From positions 1 to 7,285 of the forward strand of contig CAMYCE010000106.1 in the NCBI GenBank assembly GCA_947254205.1: 7,285 bases of DNA. Reading direction: 5' to 3'. Position numbers and translations under genes: made by a program. The notes below the pieces were generated by a model. It had not been told where the DNA came from and made no database searches. It worked only from the letters and a program-made list of their open reading frames with translations. Source of the DNA: an uncultured Prevotellaceae bacterium (lineage in GTDB: Bacteria > Bacteroidota > Bacteroidia > Bacteroidales > Muribaculaceae). Numbering within the stretch: the first letter of the stretch is position 1; the number at the start of each line of letters is the position of its first letter. Positions 5,730 to 7,285 of the stretch are shown here, piece after piece.

Positions 5730-7121
5730 CTACTTCAGGTAGAATGAGGAGATGCCCACACCATAGTGGCGTGTCTTGCCATAGCGACCTCCGCCCAGAT
5801 AGTCTTGGCAGAAGCTGTGTTCCTCGGCCTTGCGGCCGTTGTCGCCCTTGACATCCACATAGGCCACGATGACGCGGCGCAGAATGTTGCCCAGCGCGTC
5901 ACGCTCTATCTTCCACGAGGTGGAGACAACGCTCACGCGTCGCGCATCGTCGGTGCCATTCTCATCCCACACTTTGTAGGCGGCAAGGCATGTTGCGGCG
6001 AGCTTGGAACCGCCCATCTTGGTCTTGGGCCACGGCTTCTTGCTGGCCTCAAAAGCCCTTTGCTTAGCCGCTTTTTCCTCGGCCTTGCGCTTCACAAAGG
6101 CGGCATGCTCGGCCTTCAACTGCTCCGGGGTAGACATCTTAGTCCTGGACAGCCAGTAGTCATTCAGCCTCTTCTTGGCCTTCTGGGTGGCAGCCTCAAG
6201 CTTCTTCCACTGTGGATCGCTTGGCGATATTTTGTCTCGGATAATCAGTTGTTTGCGTATATTTGTTATCCTAATCATATACATGCCTCCCAATGCACTA
6301 CCCTTGGGGCTCTTATTGACTTGATTGATACACCATTCCCATGCCTCTGTCGATACTTCTTCGGCTGGGTAACCCTTGTCGGTAAAAAGCATTTTCTCGT
6401 AGCTGTCCACGCGAGCTTTAATATACTTGCCCCAGTCGGTACAAATGAAGTGGATAGCGAGTTCATCTTCACTTGCGTCCACATAGTTGGTGCGTTTCGG
6501 GTCATGTTTATTCACGAGAATGTTCCACGGATCAGCCAACCCATGAAAGGCCATAGCCAACTTCTCCGGATTTTTCTTGTATAAGGCATAGGAGAACTTG
6601 AAACACCAGTACATGAGTTCGTCGTTCAACGATTCGGGACCAAGCGAGTCGCAGGGATAATCAAGCATATGTATGCCATAGCGCCAGTCAATGTTGCCAC
6701 CGGGGGATGTCATGGCCAGGTCGTCGCGATTCTTCCTGGCCATCTTCGCGGCGATTTTCTCCACTTCATCGGGTTTGAACCTGATGAAGCGAATGCCATC
6801 GTTCACGAAGTTCTCCTCAAAAGGCTCCAGTCCTGTAACCTTCTCACGGGCCTTGTCAACGAGTTCCTCCTCCGTTTCGTACAACTTGTTCTTGACTTTC
6901 TGCTCGGCGTTGTGCTTTTTCTCATACACCTTCTGATCGATCTTGCCCACAATTTGGCCTCTCCTGTCAGCAATATGGTCCTTGACCTCTTGCTTGACTT
7001 TCTTTTCCACTTTTTGCTTGGCCTTCTTGAGCAGACCACCAAACTGGGCCGAGGCCGGAGCCGGAGCGAGCAACAACATGGCCGCCACACCGGCAATGAT
7101 AAAATTCGTTTTTCTATTCAT
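5730..7121 (-). CDS. Secreted Lys-rich protein of unknown function
   Basis: This is a 463-residue exported protein that I do not recognise. The signal peptide is clear: MNRK, a hydrophobic stretch (7-22) and a cleavage site after Ala-Ser-Ala (23-25). The mature end begins QFGGLLKKAKQKVEKK, opening a strongly basic, heptad-like helical stretch (about 29-95) that may be amphipathic or coiled-coil. Residues 100-300 form a Trp/Tyr-rich globular region with MYWCFKFSYALYKKNPEKL and WEWCINQVNKSPKG. A second Lys/Ala/Glu-rich helix covers about 304-362. The last 90 residues (from WPKTKMGG) look like a separate beta-rich domain with SWKIERDALGNILRR and YLGGGRYGKTRHYGVG. There are six Cys (157, 173, 227, 264, 378, 438) and no lipobox. 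It stands alone between repeat copies next to a dead transposase, and has a -7 box 35 bases upstream. The location is periplasmic or extracellular by inference. Confidence 0.85.
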   Translation of the reverse strand: MNRKTNFIIAGVAAMLLLAPAPASAQFGGLLKKAKQKVEKKVKQEVKDHIADRRGQIVGKIDQKVYEKKHNAEQKVKNKLYETEEELVDKAREKVTGLEPFEENFVNDGIRFIRFKPDEVEKIAAKMARKNRDDLAMTSPGGNIDWRYGIHMLDYPCDSLGPESLNDELMYWCFKFSYALYKKNPEKLAMAFHGLADPWNILVNKHDPKRTNYVDASEDELAIHFICTDWGKYIKARVDSYEKMLFTDKGYPAEEVSTEAWEWCINQVNKSPKGSALGGMYMIRITNIRKQLIIRDKISPSDPQWKKLEAATQKAKKRLNDYWLSRTKMSTPEQLKAEHAAFVKRKAEEKAAKQRAFEASKKPWPKTKMGGSKLAATCLAAYKVWDENGTDDARRVSVVSTSWKIERDALGNILRRVIVAYVDVKGDNGRKAEEHSFCQDYLGGGRYGKTRHYGVGISSFYLK

Positions 7122-7155
7122 TTTTTAAAAAGTTTAAATTAATTCATAATGTGAA

Positions 7156-7163
7156 CAAAGTTA
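7156..7163 (-). promoter_or_regulatory. Bacteroidota -7 promoter box for the secreted-protein gene
   Basis: The minus strand reads TAACTTTG, an exact TAnnTTTG match, 34 bases before the ATG at 7121. A TTG at 7182-7180 lies 16 bases farther upstream and could serve as a weak -33 element. The surrounding sequence is very AT-rich. Confidence 0.55.
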
Positions 7164-7190
7164 CACAAATAATGGCATGCAACCATCTTA

Positions 7191-7210
7191 AATTTTATTA
7201 AATTTTATTA
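7191..7210. repeat. Tandem AATTTTATTA x2 in an AT-rich leader
   Basis: The ten-base unit AATTTTATTA occurs twice in tandem, followed by ATTTAAATAT. It lies between the promoter box of the secreted-protein gene and the right-end repeat. It could serve as an UP-like element or simply be low-complexity sequence. Confidence 0.5.
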
Positions 7211-7232
7211 ATTTAAATATCTACCTTGCATT

Positions 7233-7282
7233 TTAAACCCAAATCGGTCATTAGGTTTCTTTGTTTTTGTCAAATTATTTTG
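7233..7282 (+). repeat. Interspersed repeat, right copy (likely IS/MITE terminus)
   Basis: Positions 7236-7282 are the exact reverse complement of 1-47. Positions 7233-7274 are a direct repeat of 5263-5304, identical over 42 bases, after which the two diverge. The window stops three bases past the repeat, so the element probably continues to the right. It lies about 110 bases upstream of the secreted-protein start. Read on the minus strand it points toward that gene, as the other intact copies do toward theirs. Confidence 0.8.
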
Positions 7283-7285
7283 AGT

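Noticed and set aside
5408..5851. Plus-strand 147-residue frame over the transposase remnant
   Set aside because: It crosses the hairpin and the end of a real minus-strand gene. The transposase-like homology is on the minus strand.
5766..6584. Plus-strand 272-residue hydrophobic frame opposite the secreted-protein gene
   Set aside because: It looks membrane-like only because reversed Lys/Glu/Asp-rich codons read as Leu, Phe and Val. The minus-strand frame has a proper signal peptide and promoter box.
1..7285. CRISPR array or defence island
   Set aside because: The repeat copies are kilobases apart with no regular spacers, and none of the genes matches a Cas, restriction-modification, toxin-antitoxin or other defence family.
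1..7285. Composite transposon carrying ispF, xseAB and the helicase between inverted ends
   Set aside because: The cargo is core housekeeping, no intact transposase is present, and the repeat ends face outward from the window (the element bodies lie outside), as expected for separate flanking insertions.

Overview
The window looks like a piece of a Bacteroidales chromosome, probably a gut Muribaculaceae or Prevotellaceae relative. I place it there from the gene families (a DUF3256-like secreted protein, Bacteroidota-style exonuclease VII and DeaD-like helicase), from matches to the Bacteroidota -7 promoter box (TAnnTTTG) a short way upstream of three minus-strand starts, and from the lack of clear Shine-Dalgarno sequences. 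The genus cannot be fixed by eye.

Layout: positions 1-47 are one copy of an interspersed repeat. ispF (84-569, plus strand) follows. A hairpin terminator (573-599) and a short intergenic stretch with two small palindromes separate it from a convergent minus-strand operon: a DUF3256-like secreted protein (3023-2367), xseA (2370-1033) and xseB (1020-814). A 259-base gap (3024-3282) holds a large imperfect inverted repeat and a compact hairpin. A DeaD/CsdA-type DEAD-box RNA helicase (5199-3283) comes next.

From about 5263 to the end the character is accessory. There is a small palindromic MITE-like element (5263-5373), a decayed internal fragment of an IS transposase (about 5374-5660, minus strand), a hairpin, and one large secreted Lys-rich protein of unknown function (7121-5730). 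The window ends in another copy of the same repeat that starts it, in inverse orientation and identical over 47 bases.

The left part is housekeeping: isoprenoid precursor synthesis (ispF), DNA repair and ssDNA degradation (xseAB) and RNA remodelling (helicase). The main unexplained signal is the interspersed repeat. It occurs four times, once degenerate, and its three good copies all lie just upstream of genes and read toward them on the same strand. Because the repeat occupies both extreme ends, the window is probably a whole draft contig that stopped at multicopy mobile-element ends. I do not see a defence system, CRISPR array, tRNA or rRNA.
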